A stretch of DNA of 30,000 nt from Piromyces finnis (Eukaryota > Neocallimastigomycota > Neocallimastigomycetes > Neocallimastigales > Neocallimastigaceae). The stretch lies in assembly GCA_002104945.1 (NCBI GenBank), contig MCFH01000078.1, positions 90,001 to 120,000 on the forward strand, read 5' to 3'. The notes beneath the pieces are model-generated. The model saw only the letters and a program-made list of their open reading frames with translations. It was not told where the DNA came from and ran no database searches. Below are positions 12,158-27,842 of this stretch, one piece after another. Made by a program: the position numbers and the translations under genes. Within the stretch, counting starts at the first letter, position 1, and each line of letters begins with the position of its first letter.

Positions 12158-15100
12158 TAGGTTAAACTTACCATCCAAGGAAAGAATACCAGATTCAATC
12201 TTTGTAACAAGAATTTGAATTTGAAGAGTAACAGCTTGTAATTTATCATTTAATTCATTGTAATTTGGTAATTTCTTAAGTTTAGCTTCAACTACTTGTT
12301 TTTGAAGAATTTGTTGTTCATTTTCTAAAACTTCATTAGAAACCATGTTTGCAGGACTAATTTTAAATATAAAAATTAAAATATATTAGAAATAATATTT
12401 TAAAAAATATAATTTATTACTAGTTTTTTTTTTTTTTAAAAGAAAAAAAAAAATATGATGAATAATAAAGATACAATACTCTTCAAATTGTTCAATTAAT
12501 TTTTCTAATTCATCATTAGCCTTTGAATTGTTTGGTGATACTGGTGATCTTTCTGGTGTACCAGATGATTTTCTTGTTCCCATAACTGGTGTCTTAACAC
12601 CTGGTGATTTAACTGGTGTGTTTAGAACTGGTGTAGTTGGAACAGATGATTTAACTGGTGATGTTTTAATTGGTGTAGTTGGAGCAGATTGTTTATTAAC
12701 ATTGGATCTAGAGATACCACCTGGTGATCCTATAGGAGTATTAACATTAACTGCATTCTTTGGTGATACTGGAACATTATTTAAATGTGAGATATCTACT
12801 GGGTATGCTGATGATTGTCTATCTGGAACATTTGGTCTACTTGATGGAATTGTATTTGATGGTGAATATTGAACGTTTACAGATGGTAAAGGTTTATTAA
12901 TATTTGAAGAGGTTTGCACTTGAGGTATTTGGGGTTGAGACTTTTGAGATTGAGGTGCTTGTGGTTTTGGATTATTAGTTGATGGTGAAGCTTTCATATC
13001 TAATATAGCCCATTTTTCAGATTTGGTAACGTATTCATGTTCCATTAATGGCATATGAAGCTTAATATTAACATCAAGCTTTCCTGGTAATACTTTTCTT
13101 GGATTATTTGAATCACATAACTATTAATTTATATTAAAATATAGAGTTTATATTAAAATAAAAGGTTTATACTAATATCAAAGGGAACTAATTATTAAAA
13201 TAATTTTAATTTATAGATGAACATACATTAACTGAGAAATTAAGTTCACTTTTAGTCTTTAATTGATCAATTTTTATGTATGCTTTACCAATTGGAATAT
13301 TTTTACGTAAGAAACCTCTGTCATGGAAAATTTCAAAAACGAGTCTTTTTCTTTCAATAAATCTTATGAATGGTTTTCCTCTAACAATATTAATTTTCTT
13401 TTTGAAATTATATTCTAATCATAATTTCAAAAATAAAATAAAATATAAAAAAAAAAAAAAATTATTATTTTTTAATTAAATTAAATATATATAAATTTGC
13501 CATGTATACAATATTTTTTATATCATTAGTAATAAAAATATAATAAATAAATAAATATATATATATATATATAAAAGCTCAAATTATATAGGATAACTAT
13601 TATTATTCTATTTACCAGGATTACTAGTATTTGCCACACTTTTTGTTTGGAATACTTCTTCATTTTCATCCGGATAGTGAGTATTACAAATAATATAACT
13701 GTTAAATAGGCCATTCTTAACATCTCTAGATGATAATCCTGTTGCTTTAACAATTTCAATTAACATCTCAGACATACCTACATCCTTATGAAGATTTTCT
13801 ACTATATAATCAACATTTTCATATATAAAGTTTGGAATTTCCATATCACCAAGGGTAGAAACACTAGATTTTAAAATTTTAATACTTTCTAATGATTCAT
13901 TTAATATTTTTTTCATTCTATAAAGTCGTAAAGCTTCTTGCTTATTTTCTTTACTGTAATAAATTTTAATAGCAAGATTACACTTTTCAATTTGTTCACT
14001 TATTTGGCTTTCAATTTCATTATAGAATTTTATGGCTTGAGTTTCCGATTTAAATTTTTTTCCAGTACCTCTAATATTTGGGATTGAAAATGGTGAATTT
14101 GGATGCTTATTTAATGACATTGTTGAACTAGAATTAGAATTTGGTAAATTTTGATTACTACTTCTTTGATTTTGTGGAATTTTTGATAATGAATTGTTTG
14201 AATTAGCTCTACTATTATTTAAACTATTTGTTGAACTAACTAAACTAGTTCTAGATGATTGTTGACGACGAACTGGACCACCTTTATTAAGAGAAGGTGG
14301 TATTTCAAAATTTTCTGGTAAATTACCTGTTTTATTTACCAAATCAATTGCAGCTTTAATGGATTTAAAAGTATTCAGGCAATTAAATGCTTCATTCTTT
14401 TTTCCTTGTCTATTATATATTACTGCATTTGTTTTGTATTCATTTTCTCGTTCTTGTAATATTTTTAATAATTCATCCTTTTTTACATTAGTATATGGTG
14501 TAATATTTTGTGTTTGAGATTGACGTTGAGGTTGATTTAACGGGGCTGTAATATTGTTGTTTTGATTAATATTATCTTTTATTATAGTATTATTAGCTTC
14601 ATCAAAACTAATATCATAGCTGATAATACTATCGTTCATATTTATTGAATCGTCATTTACAGAATCATTCATATCATTATAATTATTATTTTGATTATTC
14701 ATATTATTCATATTATTCATTCCATTCATATTCATTCTGTTCATATTATTCATATTGTTCATATTATTCATATTATTCATATTATTCATATTATTCATTC
14801 CATTCATATTCATTCTGTTCATATTGTTCATATTGTTCATATTATTCATATTATTCATATTATTCATTACATTCATATTCATTCTGTTCATATTGTTCAT
14901 ATTATTCATATTATTCATTCCATTCATATTCATTCTGTTCATATTGTTCATATTATTCATATTATTCATATTATTCATTCCGTTCATATTGTTCATACCA
15001 TTTATATTCATTTTGTTCATATTGTTTGTATTATTATTCATTCTGTTCATATTGTTCATATTATTCATGTTATTCATATTATTCAATTCATTCATATTCA

Positions 15101-17289
15101 TTCTGTTCATATTGTTCATATTATTCATTCCATTTATATTCATTCTGTTCATATTATTCATATTGTTCATATTATTCATATTATTCATTCCGTTCATATT
15201 GTTCATATTGTTTGTATTATTATTCATTCTGTTTATATTATTCATATTATTCATTTTATTTATGTCATTCATGCTGTTGTTTATATTATTCATTCCGTTC
15301 ATGTTATTTATGTTCATGTTATTCATACTTCCACTATTATTATTATTATTATTAATGCTAACATTTGAAGATGATGTATTATTAATTATTGGAATCTCAG
15401 GCATTTTTATTTCTTCATTTGGTAAAATTTTTGATTGTTTTATTTCAGGTGCTTGAGATTCTTTGTTTGTTGGTACTTTATTTATTGTATTTAAAAGTTC
15501 TTCTTCATAATCGCCAAGATCCTCATCATCTCCAACTTCTACCTCAATATCATCAATATTACCGAAATCAATATCAAAATCACCATCCAAACCTAAATTA
15601 GCACCATTAACTTTCATTTTTCCATTTATTTTGGTTTCATCAATTTCTCCTTCTCCTTCTTCTTCTTCTTCTTCTTCTTCTTCTTCTTCCTCTTGTTGTT
15701 GTGATTGTTGTTGATTTCCTTCCTTTTTATTCACTGCTTGTGATTGTTGGATTTTTTGTGGTTTTTTTATTTCTTCTTCTTCATCTACGTACATTTCAAG
15801 TTCATCCAATGCACTTTGTTCTGTACCACTCTTACCAGCAAGGGCTTGTTTTTTCTTTTCACGACCTAATTGTGTAAATCTTTCCTTTAATGCTTTCATA
15901 TTATCCATAGCTTTTTTAGCACCTTCAATATCTCTTTGTTTTAATTTTGCATTGGCTAATTTTTGTTCCTCTTCAATATATTTTTCTAATTGTGGTAAAT
16001 TCTGACATTTCATTTTTTCTTCAAATGATACACCATTACTACTATTACTTTGAGAAGGTGCTGCTGATTGTAATCTTTGAGGTTTTGGGGGTTGTGGCAT
16101 TGGTTTATTTGCTGGTGCCATTTTAACTGGAGATTTTGTTCCGACATTAATGCCCATACTTTGTAATAATTCATTACTTTCATCATCTCCAACCGGTGTG
16201 TCATCATTATATATGCTATTAATATTTGTAATTTTATTAATATCTGTAATTGGACCTTTACAATTTGCATTTTTAAGTTGAACTGGTGAAATTTTTTTTT
16301 GTTGGAAATTGGTTTGTACTTCCTTTGGATTAATTATTTCGTCTTCTTCTACATCATTAGCCGAAATAAGACCTTTTAATTCATCAATATCATCTACTCC
16401 AACATTAGATGAAGCATTTAATATATTATTTCCTTTTCCATCAGTAATTAAATTTAATTCTTTCTATATATTATTAAATAAAGTATGATATATTTTTATT
16501 TATTATAAAATTTATTATATAATAAATAAATATTCAAAAAAAAAAAAAAAAAAAAAAATTAATATATTATTTTATTAAATTTAAAACATAAATAATTAAT
16601 ATTTATTAATGATATTTTATAATTATAAATGACAAAAAAAAAAAATTACTAATAATTCTGGGTCATTTAAATCACTATCATCTGCATCCAAATTATCAAT
16701 GTCTTCAAGGTTTATATTATTTTTCATATTTCCAATATTCATACTTTTATTTATTGAATTATCAAGAGTATTTAATAACTGTTTTTCATCCATTTCAAAA
16801 TTTGTTAAACTTTGAAGTTCTTCTTCCAAAGTCATATTTTTTTTCTGAGGTGAAGCTGATGCACCAACTTCTTTCATTAACATTTGATATTCACGCTATA
16901 ATAATAAACAGAAAAAAATATTAAAAATATTAAAACAAAATATATATATATATAATTGTCATTAGCATTTATAAAAAAAAAGGAAATCAATCAATCAATC
17001 AATAAAGAATATATATATATATCAACTTTAATAATTTTCTTATTATTGACTTTTTTTTTTTTTTTTTTTAATATGTCTCTTATAATTTTATATTTTTTAA
17101 AATATTTACTAAATAGTAATTACGAAACTATTATTTATTATATATTAAATTTCAGGACATAATATTAAAGTAATTATCACTTACAAGTAAATCTTTATCT
17201 TTTAAATCAGCATCTGTTAAACCAAAATTACTCATTTGGTCAATGCTAAATTGAGGTTCTTTAGTCTTCTTCTTATTTCTTCCAAACAT
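11808..17289 (-). CDS. CC2D1/Lgd homolog: DM14 and C2 domain protein with Asn/Met repeat
   Basis: Seven exons on the minus strand fit in phase: 17289-17185, 16895-16650, 16463-13616, 13414-13227, 13120-12480, 12356-12172 and 11959-11808, for 1454 residues. The donor after 12480 is GTATTG; a nearby GTATC donor would break the frame. The N terminus (MFGRNKKK... with NFGLTDADL at about 22-30) matches the start of Drosophila Lgd. DM14-like helical repeats lie at about 270-317, 779-822 and 922-976 (for example KLANAKLKQRDIEGAKKAMD). A C2 domain spans about 990-1160 (MLIEIVKATGLS; RLVFEIFHDRGF). Between the first two DM14 units are a poly-Glu tract (near 376-389) and an Asn/Met repeat (about 489-710). 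After C2 comes a Pro/Ser/Thr linker (1165-1335) and a helical tail ending in acidic residues. In animals this family binds CHMP4/Shrub of ESCRT-III through DM14 and regulates endosomal sorting; I infer the same here. It is much longer than animal members because of low-complexity inserts. Confidence 0.88.
12064..12154. repeat. (AAT)n microsatellite in an intron
   Basis: A pure AAT run of about 90 bases lies in the last intron (11960-12171) of the CC2D1-like gene. On the gene strand one frame reads as poly-Tyr or poly-Leu, but the exons on both sides splice in phase around it. Confidence 0.88.
14640..15350 (-). repeat. Coding Asn/Met repeat of the CC2D1-like gene
   Basis: About 700 bases of imperfect tandem repeat sit inside exon 3. 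The basic unit is 9 bases (ATGAATAAT, coding MNN), grouped into larger blocks such as NMNNMNRMNMNGMN that recur many times. Met-Asn-Asn dominates, with regular Arg, Gly and occasional Val, Ile, Thr, Lys, Glu or Leu at fixed block positions. Synonymous changes (AAC/AAT) and the Arg/Gly rhythm show that blocks of about 40-60 bases were duplicated, beyond slippage of the 9-mer. The opposite strand has three long open frames (His/Ile/Phe/Tyr/Ser-rich) that are shadows of this repeat. Confidence 0.93.
16464..16649. other. Intron of the CC2D1-like gene
   Basis: This spacer between exons 2 and 3 of the minus-strand gene holds only A+T sequence with two A-runs (about 16535-16558 and 16633-16645). Donor GTAATTTTT and acceptor TATAG borders fit the family's intron style. 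Confidence 0.8.
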
Positions 17290-17680
17290 ATTATATTATA
17301 TATTGTTTATATATCTTAATTATTTATTTTATTGTTTTATATAAATATTACTTGATATTATAAATAGTTAACAATTCTTTATATTAATGTCTTTATAATA
17401 ATTAAAAAATTAAAATAAAAAGAAATTTTATTGTGAAAATTATTTTATGTTGTTATTATTATGTATTCATGTAATTTTTGGTATGTTTCGTATTAATATT
17501 TTTCTACTTTTAAAGATTTTTCAATTAATTCTATAAAAAGTAGTATTATATTTATTTTTACTTTATTATATATAATAAAAAAATAATAAAATAATATTTC
17601 CAATTGTAAAAACTGTTTTTTTGTTTGTTTATTTTTATTTTTATTTTTGTTTGTTTGTTTGCTTGCTTGTTTTTAAAGAA

Positions 17681-17714
<34 letters not shown>

Positions 17715-19122
17715 AGAACAAGTTTTTTAATTTTTAATTACTTTTTTATTTGATTTATTCATAATTTATTCTAATATATTATCATATATATTAATTAATT
17801 TAAAATAAATGAATTTACATTAATAATGGACAAGAAAAAATGAATATTCCATAATGAAAAAATAAAAAAAAAAGAATTAAAAGAATTAAAAGAATTATAA
17901 GAATTATAAGAATTTATAATTATTAAAAATATTGAAACATTTATGAAAAACTTATTCTTCTCTCTCTTCTTTCTTTTCTTTTAAAAAAGAATCAAAGATT
18001 AATATTCAAGACTTTTTTTAAATAATTATTCTTACTTTAAATTAATTTGAAGTTTTTTAAATGGAAATTCTTTAATTTCTAACATTAATTGATTATTTTT
18101 GGTTAAAAAAAGGTATAAAGTTAAAAAAAAAATACATATATATTTTATATAGTATTTATTATTTTAATAAAAATGCTTATCTCTTACTATAATAATGAAT
18201 CTTAAAAAAAGAAAAGGTTGTTTTTATAATAGGCATTATCTTTTCTTTAAATACTTTTTTTTTTTAAAAAAAAAAAGTCACATACATCTTTCAATGTAAA
18301 CTTAACCACAATTTTTATTATTAAATAAATGAATTTAAAAATGTATGCATACGCCATATTAAATTTAAATAACAAAATATATGACATGTTAAAAGTATAA
18401 ATATTTGTTGATATTTCAATACAAGCCATATCTTAATTTTTTAATTTAATTTATTAAATTGAATTAAAGTTTAATAGTTATTTTTAAATTTTATAAGCCA
18501 CATATAAAATTTACTATAAAAAGTATATTCATTTTTAACTAAAAATTTATTTATTACATAAAAATTAAAATAAATTAATCATTTTTTAAATTGTAGATTA
18601 AGTATATTTATATTAAAAAAAAAAGTTTATATTTATATATAAAGGCAAGGTTTTCTCCAAACACCACCCATAGTAGAAAAAAAAAAAAAAAAAAAAAAAT
18701 TAACATTTTTTAATTTATAATCTTAAATGTAAAATAGAATTGGCTTTATTGAGGAAATAAAAGGTTTAAAATTAAAAACGTTAATAAATATCAACAATAA
18801 CAATATCAACAGTAATAGGAGCAATAATAAATATTTTGATAATATTTGTTTTCTATAGCATAACGTTGAAATTTACATAATAATATAGTTTTTAGTCATT
18901 GAATCATTCAACAAAATTTAAAATATATTTGTTTACATATATATATATATCCATAAACAATAATAATTAAATAATTGTTTATTAGATAAGACAGTTTTCA
19001 ATTAGCAAAAAGAAAAAAAAATACATTATAAAAAATCTTTCAAGTATTTATTTTATTTAGTATTAATATTCTTTTATAAAAAAAAAAAAAATAAAAGTAA
19101 AAATAAAAGTAAAATAGTTGAC
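17290..19122. promoter_or_regulatory. Long divergent spacer upstream of the CC2D1-like gene and the esterase
   Basis: This 1.8 kb spacer contains no convincing coding region; the longest minus-strand open frame (18247-18429) has no conserved feature and ends in a Phe/Lys run. Visible elements are a GTTT/GCTT-type run near 17615-17672, an AGAATTAAA-type direct repeat near 17873-17920, poly-A runs, and a locally C-rich block at 18643-18674 (listed separately). Both flanking genes must be promoted from here. Confidence 0.6.
18643..18674. promoter_or_regulatory. Candidate C-rich (G-box-like) element
   Basis: Within sequence that is nearly all A and T, this block reads GGCAAGG, then TTTTCTCCAAACACCACCCA. 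The complement strand carries TGGGTGGTGTTTGG, a GT-rich string resembling the G-box/CA-rich elements bound by GBF-type factors in Dictyostelium developmental promoters. ACCCATA also recalls the upstream element of dictyostelid small-RNA genes (DUSE), but no RNA gene follows that I can recognise. It lies about 450 bases before the esterase start and 1.35 kb before the CC2D1-like start. Confidence 0.35.
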
Positions 19123-21057
19123 ATGAATAAACAAAATTTATTCCTATGTATACTCTCTCATGGTGTAAACAGTTCAAAATATGATTTAGAATTATTAGAA
19201 TCAAAAATTGAAAAATTATTTAATTCGGCCTTTGGTACTGATAATAAAGAAGAAAAGAAAAAAGGTAACAAAGACAAAAAACATAATAATCTTTCACCAC
19301 ATAATAGTTTTAGAAATTTACTTTATAGTCACAAGCGTAAAAATTCTAATAATCATCATAAAAGTCATTCACATAAAAATAGTACAAGTTCACTTAACAA
19401 CCCTACAAAAAATCAATTTAATTCTACTATAGATAATAATATTTATATTATAAATTCCAATAGTAATTCCTATATTAAATCTCATTATAGTATAGAAATT
19501 TTAGCAAAAAATCTATTAAATGAAGTTAAACAAAATTTAGAAAATGAAATTTTCCCAGCTTTTGAAAAAAAAATAATTTCAAAATATACCAAAAAGGAAG
19601 ATAAAAATACCCAAAATAAAGAAATACACAATGAAAACAACAACAAAGAAAATTCAAATGAAATTAAAAAAATAAAATATAGTGAAAAAGAAAAAAAAAT
19701 ATTATTTGAAGACTGTCAATGTAACTTGTATATCTCAGTATTAGGTCATTCCTTAGGTGGTTTAATAATGCGATATTTTATAAAATTATTATATGATTCA
19801 AATAATAATATTAACGGTACCAGCAATTCTAGTAGTAATTCTATAGAAAATGTTAATGATGAAATATGTAATTCTTTAACGTTTATAGATGGCCTAAAAC
19901 AAAAATATCCATATATTAAAAATATTATACCATGTTCGTATATTAGTGTTGCCTCTCCTCACTTAGGCTCATGTATTCCTAGCATACAGACAAATACATA
20001 TTTAAAATCAAAAATTACAAACGGATTTCAATCACTTGTATTTTCAACTCTTTTAGGAGACTCAGGAAGAGAATTAAATATCTCTAAAAATTCACTTTTA
20101 GGTAATATTCTCTGGAGAAATAACAATAATAATGACGTTTCAAATAGTAAATCATTATTAACATCAGAAAATAATTCAAAAGATGATCGTAAATTAAATT
20201 TCTTTAGTCATCATGGTCGTACTGGTAGTCATTTAGGCTTAAGATTGCTTCTACGGAAGGATAACAACAGCAATTCTTCTTCAACAGAATCGCTTAATAA
20301 GGAGAATGAAAAAAATGTTAACAATACTGAAATAGACCAAAATTTTGATGATTTTAAAGGTATCGAAAGTCTAAATAATTCAGAGTTTTTAGATAAATTG
20401 GAAAATTTCCCATGTCGTACCTTAATTGGTTGTCTTAGAAATGACTGCTTTGTAAGATATGTTTCAGCATTAGCAACAGTTATTGATCCTAATAAAGCAT
20501 TGAAAGAAGAAGAAAAACTTATATCTGACTATAAAGAAGATGTTAAATTAATTTCATATTCGGGTTTTGAAGAAGAGGGAAATGATGAAATGAATGCATT
20601 TTATCAAAAACGTCTCTTTGAACCAAAATATCCATTAAATATTGTTGATAAAACAACTGAAAAAATAGAGAATCCAGATATAGCTGGAGAAATAAAACGA
20701 ATGATTAATGAACTTAATGAAGAATCAGATAATAATAGAAACAAAAAACCACTAATTAATTATAATAATATTGATGATGATGTTTTCTATGTTGACAAAG
20801 AAAATAACAATCAATATAGTTTAAAATTAGCAAAAGCTATCAATACTTTAAGCTTTAGACGTCTATCGATTGATTTCCAAACATCTAATTATATATTACA
20901 ACTTATGACACATGGTCTTATCATAGGTAAAAATTTACCTTGTGATAGTCGAACAAAAGAATTAATGAATAAAATGGTTAATTACATAGCAACTTTAGTG
21001 ATTGTAGATTATTTATGGATATCAAAGCAAACTAGTATTTCAATAAATAACTATTAA
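19123..21057 (+). CDS. DUF676-type putative serine esterase/lipase
   Basis: A single uninterrupted frame of 644 residues; neighbouring genes all have introns. It starts at the ATG directly before the conserved first strand, FLCILSHGVNSSKYDLELLE, the oxyanion-side HG motif of alpha/beta hydrolases. The nucleophile elbow is GHSLGG with Ser210, followed by RYFIKLLY. SYISVASPHLGS is the typical DUF676 strand after it. Asp441 in CLRNDCFVRYVSAL and His597 in LMTHGLIIG sit in the order and context expected for the rest of the triad. No signal peptide or membrane segment is evident, so the enzyme is probably cytosolic or peripherally membrane-bound. Low-complexity inserts rich in Asn, Lys, His and Ser (about 45-110, 150-195, 335-410) make it longer than compact relatives. 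The family includes lipid-body and phospholipid hydrolases in fungi and plants; the substrate here is unknown. Confidence 0.87.
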   Translation: MNKQNLFLCILSHGVNSSKYDLELLESKIEKLFNSAFGTDNKEEKKKGNKDKKHNNLSPHNSFRNLLYSHKRKNSNNHHKSHSHKNSTSSLNNPTKNQFNSTIDNNIYIINSNSNSYIKSHYSIEILAKNLLNEVKQNLENEIFPAFEKKIISKYTKKEDKNTQNKEIHNENNNKENSNEIKKIKYSEKEKKILFEDCQCNLYISVLGHSLGGLIMRYFIKLLYDSNNNINGTSNSSSNSIENVNDEICNSLTFIDGLKQKYPYIKNIIPCSYISVASPHLGSCIPSIQTNTYLKSKITNGFQSLVFSTLLGDSGRELNISKNSLLGNILWRNNNNNDVSNSKSLLTSENNSKDDRKLNFFSHHGRTGSHLGLRLLLRKDNNSNSSSTESLNKENEKNVNNTEIDQNFDDFKGIESLNNSEFLDKLENFPCRTLIGCLRNDCFVRYVSALATVIDPNKALKEEEKLISDYKEDVKLISYSGFEEEGNDEMNAFYQKRLFEPKYPLNIVDKTTEKIENPDIAGEIKRMINELNEESDNNRNKKPLINYNNIDDDVFYVDKENNNQYSLKLAKAINTLSFRRLSIDFQTSNYILQLMTHGLIIGKNLPCDSRTKELMNKMVNYIATLVIVDYLWISKQTSISINNY

Positions 21058-21379
21058 TTCACTTTTTACTTTTGATAGAAAATAGCGTTAAAATAAAATT
21101 TAAAAAAAAAAAAAAGATGTAAAACAAATTAATGATTAAGTTCAAAAAAAAAATGGTTCGTATTATTAAGTATAATAAGAAATTAGAATAGTTCGTACTT
21201 TACTAATCTAATATTATATATAGCATTATTTAATGTAACATGATATGAACGAATGTATAGAATAGAAAATGATTATAAAAATCGATATAAATAAAATGAT
21301 ATTAAATAAAAATGGTATTAAATAAAATATTTTTTAATATTAAAAATTTCACTTTTTTTTTTTTCTTTCACATAGCTGT

Positions 21380-21418
<39 letters not shown>

Positions 21419-21435
21419 TCTATTTACTTATATAT

Positions 21436-21482
<47 letters not shown>

Positions 21483-21487
21483 CTTAC

Positions 21488-21522
<35 letters not shown>

Positions 21523-21679
21523 TTTGTTTATTTATTTATTAATCTATTTGTTTATTTATTTATCTATTTATTTATTTATTTATCTATTTACTTATATACT
21601 TATTTATTTATTTATTTATTTATCTATTTATTTATTTATTTATCTATTTACTTATATATTTATTTATTTATTTATCTAT

Positions 21680-21754
<75 letters not shown>

Positions 21755-22241
21755 TAATTAGAGTAGCACAAATAACTTTTTTAAAATCATTTTAAAAAGA
21801 AAAATATCAAATTTTAAATAAATAGTTAAACACCACAATAATATTAATAATAGAAATCTTATTTACCCATAGTCTATATATAATAGCAAATATTTAAAGT
21901 TATTCTATTTATTAATGTTATTGTTATATTAACAAAAAAATAAGAAAAAAAATATATAAAAAAGCATAATAATAGTAGTAGTAGCAACAATAAAAGTTTA
22001 AAAATTAATATAATTAAAACTTTAGGTAAATTTTATTAGATTGAACAACCATATTTTAATATTAAAATGTAATACATATGTAGAATGAAGACCATTATTA
22101 TTGAAAAACATTTTAATAAATCAATATAACTATCTTATAAATACTAATTTTTTTTTTTTTATTCATTATTGTTATAATTTAATGGTATTATTTATTTTAA
22201 AATATATATTATATTATATTCCAGTAAATAAAAAAAAAAAA
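21058..22241. other. Intergenic region between the esterase and the RINT1-like gene
   Basis: The main content is the TTTA array at about 21376-21754. The remainder is A+T-rich with AAT and AGT triplets near 21966-21990 and a poly-T run near 22148-22160. An open frame continues upstream of the RINT1 start to about 22101, but that part is Phe/Tyr/Ile/Leu-rich AT sequence. I place the start at 22242, after the A-run, where conserved-looking helical sequence begins. Confidence 0.7.
21376..21754. repeat. TTTA tetranucleotide array with higher-order pattern
   Basis: About 380 bases of TTTA units with scattered variants (CTTA, TCTA, TATA, TTTG). The variants are not random: blocks such as TTATCTATTTACTTATAT recur about every 60-110 bases, which points to duplication of longer segments as well as slippage. 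Open frames across it (Tyr/Leu/Ile/Phe repeats) are not genes. Confidence 0.92.
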
Positions 22242-26737
<4,496 letters not shown>

Positions 26738-26958
26738 GTATTAGAAAGGAAGAGGAGAGGAAAGGATAAAAATGAACAAGAAATTATTAAATCATATATA
26801 TAAATTTAGAAAAAAAGAAAAGTAAAAAAAAAAAAAAAAAAAAAAAATAGAGAATTATTTAAGTGATGCTATATTATTTCAATAATATATCATTATTATT
26901 ATTATCATGTATTCATGTATTTTAAAATAAATATATAAAAAGCAATTAACCTAAGTAA

Positions 26959-27014
<56 letters not shown>

Positions 27015-27842
27015 TAATAATAATAATAATAATAATAATAATTGTTTCAAAAAAATAAATAAATAAATAAATATAATAAAATAAAATAAAAAAAAATGGG
27101 AGAAAAGAAAATAAAGAAAAAAGACTTTTATGATGTCTTTTCATTATTTAATTATCAAAATATATTAAAATAATGTATTTTATTTTTAAAATACTTTTAT
27201 AATGAAAACAAAGAATACTGATCTGCATAAAATGAGAAATGCATTATATAAATAGGAATGTAAAGTAGGTATAGTTTTAAAATTGATGCCAATAATATAA
27301 TAGAATAGTTTGAAATTTAATGAAGAAATTTATTATCATACAGGGACAATTATTTATTTTATTGTAAATTACTATTACTATTATTAATATAATATTGAAA
27401 AAAAAATATATATATATATGCATAATTATTCTATTTATTTCTTTATTTATCACCATTGCATTATAAAAAAATAAAGGTAATATAAAAGTGTGGTAAGTGA
27501 AAAAAAAAAAAAAATTATTTTTTTCTTTAAACTTTTAAATAAAAAAAACATGTTACATTTAAATTTAATTTAAAATTTCTAAATTTTAATTTTATTGGTT
27601 TCCATGCAAATTATACTTTAATTATGGATAATTCCTTTTTTAAAACCAAATTAAAAAGGTATAATTAATATAAAATAAGAGAAAAGGTATAAAAATATTT
27701 TATTCTAATTTTTCATAAAAAGTAATTATCATATATTCTTTTATTCAACAATAAAAAATATAAAAAAGAAGAAAAAATAACTAAAATAGAGTATACTTTT
27801 AAAAAATAAAAAGAAAATAAATAAAAAAAAAAATTATTCAAT
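26738..27842. other. Intergenic region between the RINT1-like and uridine phosphorylase genes
   Basis: It holds an AAT microsatellite (about 26959-27041), an AAAT run just after it (27054-27072), and otherwise A+T-rich sequence without a recognisable gene. The part from about 27690 to 27842, rich in A and with an A-run ending in the uridine phosphorylase ATG, is the presumed promoter and leader. Confidence 0.7.
26959..27041. repeat. (AAT)n microsatellite
   Basis: About 80 bases of AAT with one AAC interruption lie in the spacer after the RINT1-like gene. The minus-strand Ile-rich open frame across it is a repeat shadow. Confidence 0.88.

Noticed and set aside
12471-12475. Alternative splice donor GTATC after exon 5 of the CC2D1-like gene
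   Set aside because: It would leave one base instead of two and put the next exon out of frame; the GTATTG donor five bases earlier on the gene strand closes the phase.
12528-12872. Plus-strand open frame of 114 residues rich in Gly, Thr and Asp
   Set aside because: Antisense of the Pro/Ser/Thr/Val-rich linker of the CC2D1-like protein, whose exons join in phase on the minus strand.
14645-15456. Three overlapping plus-strand open frames of 225-236 residues rich in His/Ile, Phe/Ile or Tyr/Ser
   Set aside because: They are antisense shadows of the Asn/Met repeat in the minus-strand CC2D1-like exon; a 9-base repeat without stops keeps all frames open.
18247-18429. Minus-strand 60-residue open frame in the long divergent spacer
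   Set aside because: Composition is that of spacer sequence, it ends in a poly-Phe/Lys run, and there is no recognisable domain.
21312-21757. Open frames of repeated YLFI that look like transmembrane helices
   Set aside because: Translation of the TTTA array; no conserved sequence.
22101-22241. Upstream in-frame extension of the RINT1-like first exon
   Set aside because: The extension is Phe/Tyr/Ile/Leu-rich AT sequence; the ATG at 22242 follows an A-run typical of dictyostelid starts and begins the helical N terminus.
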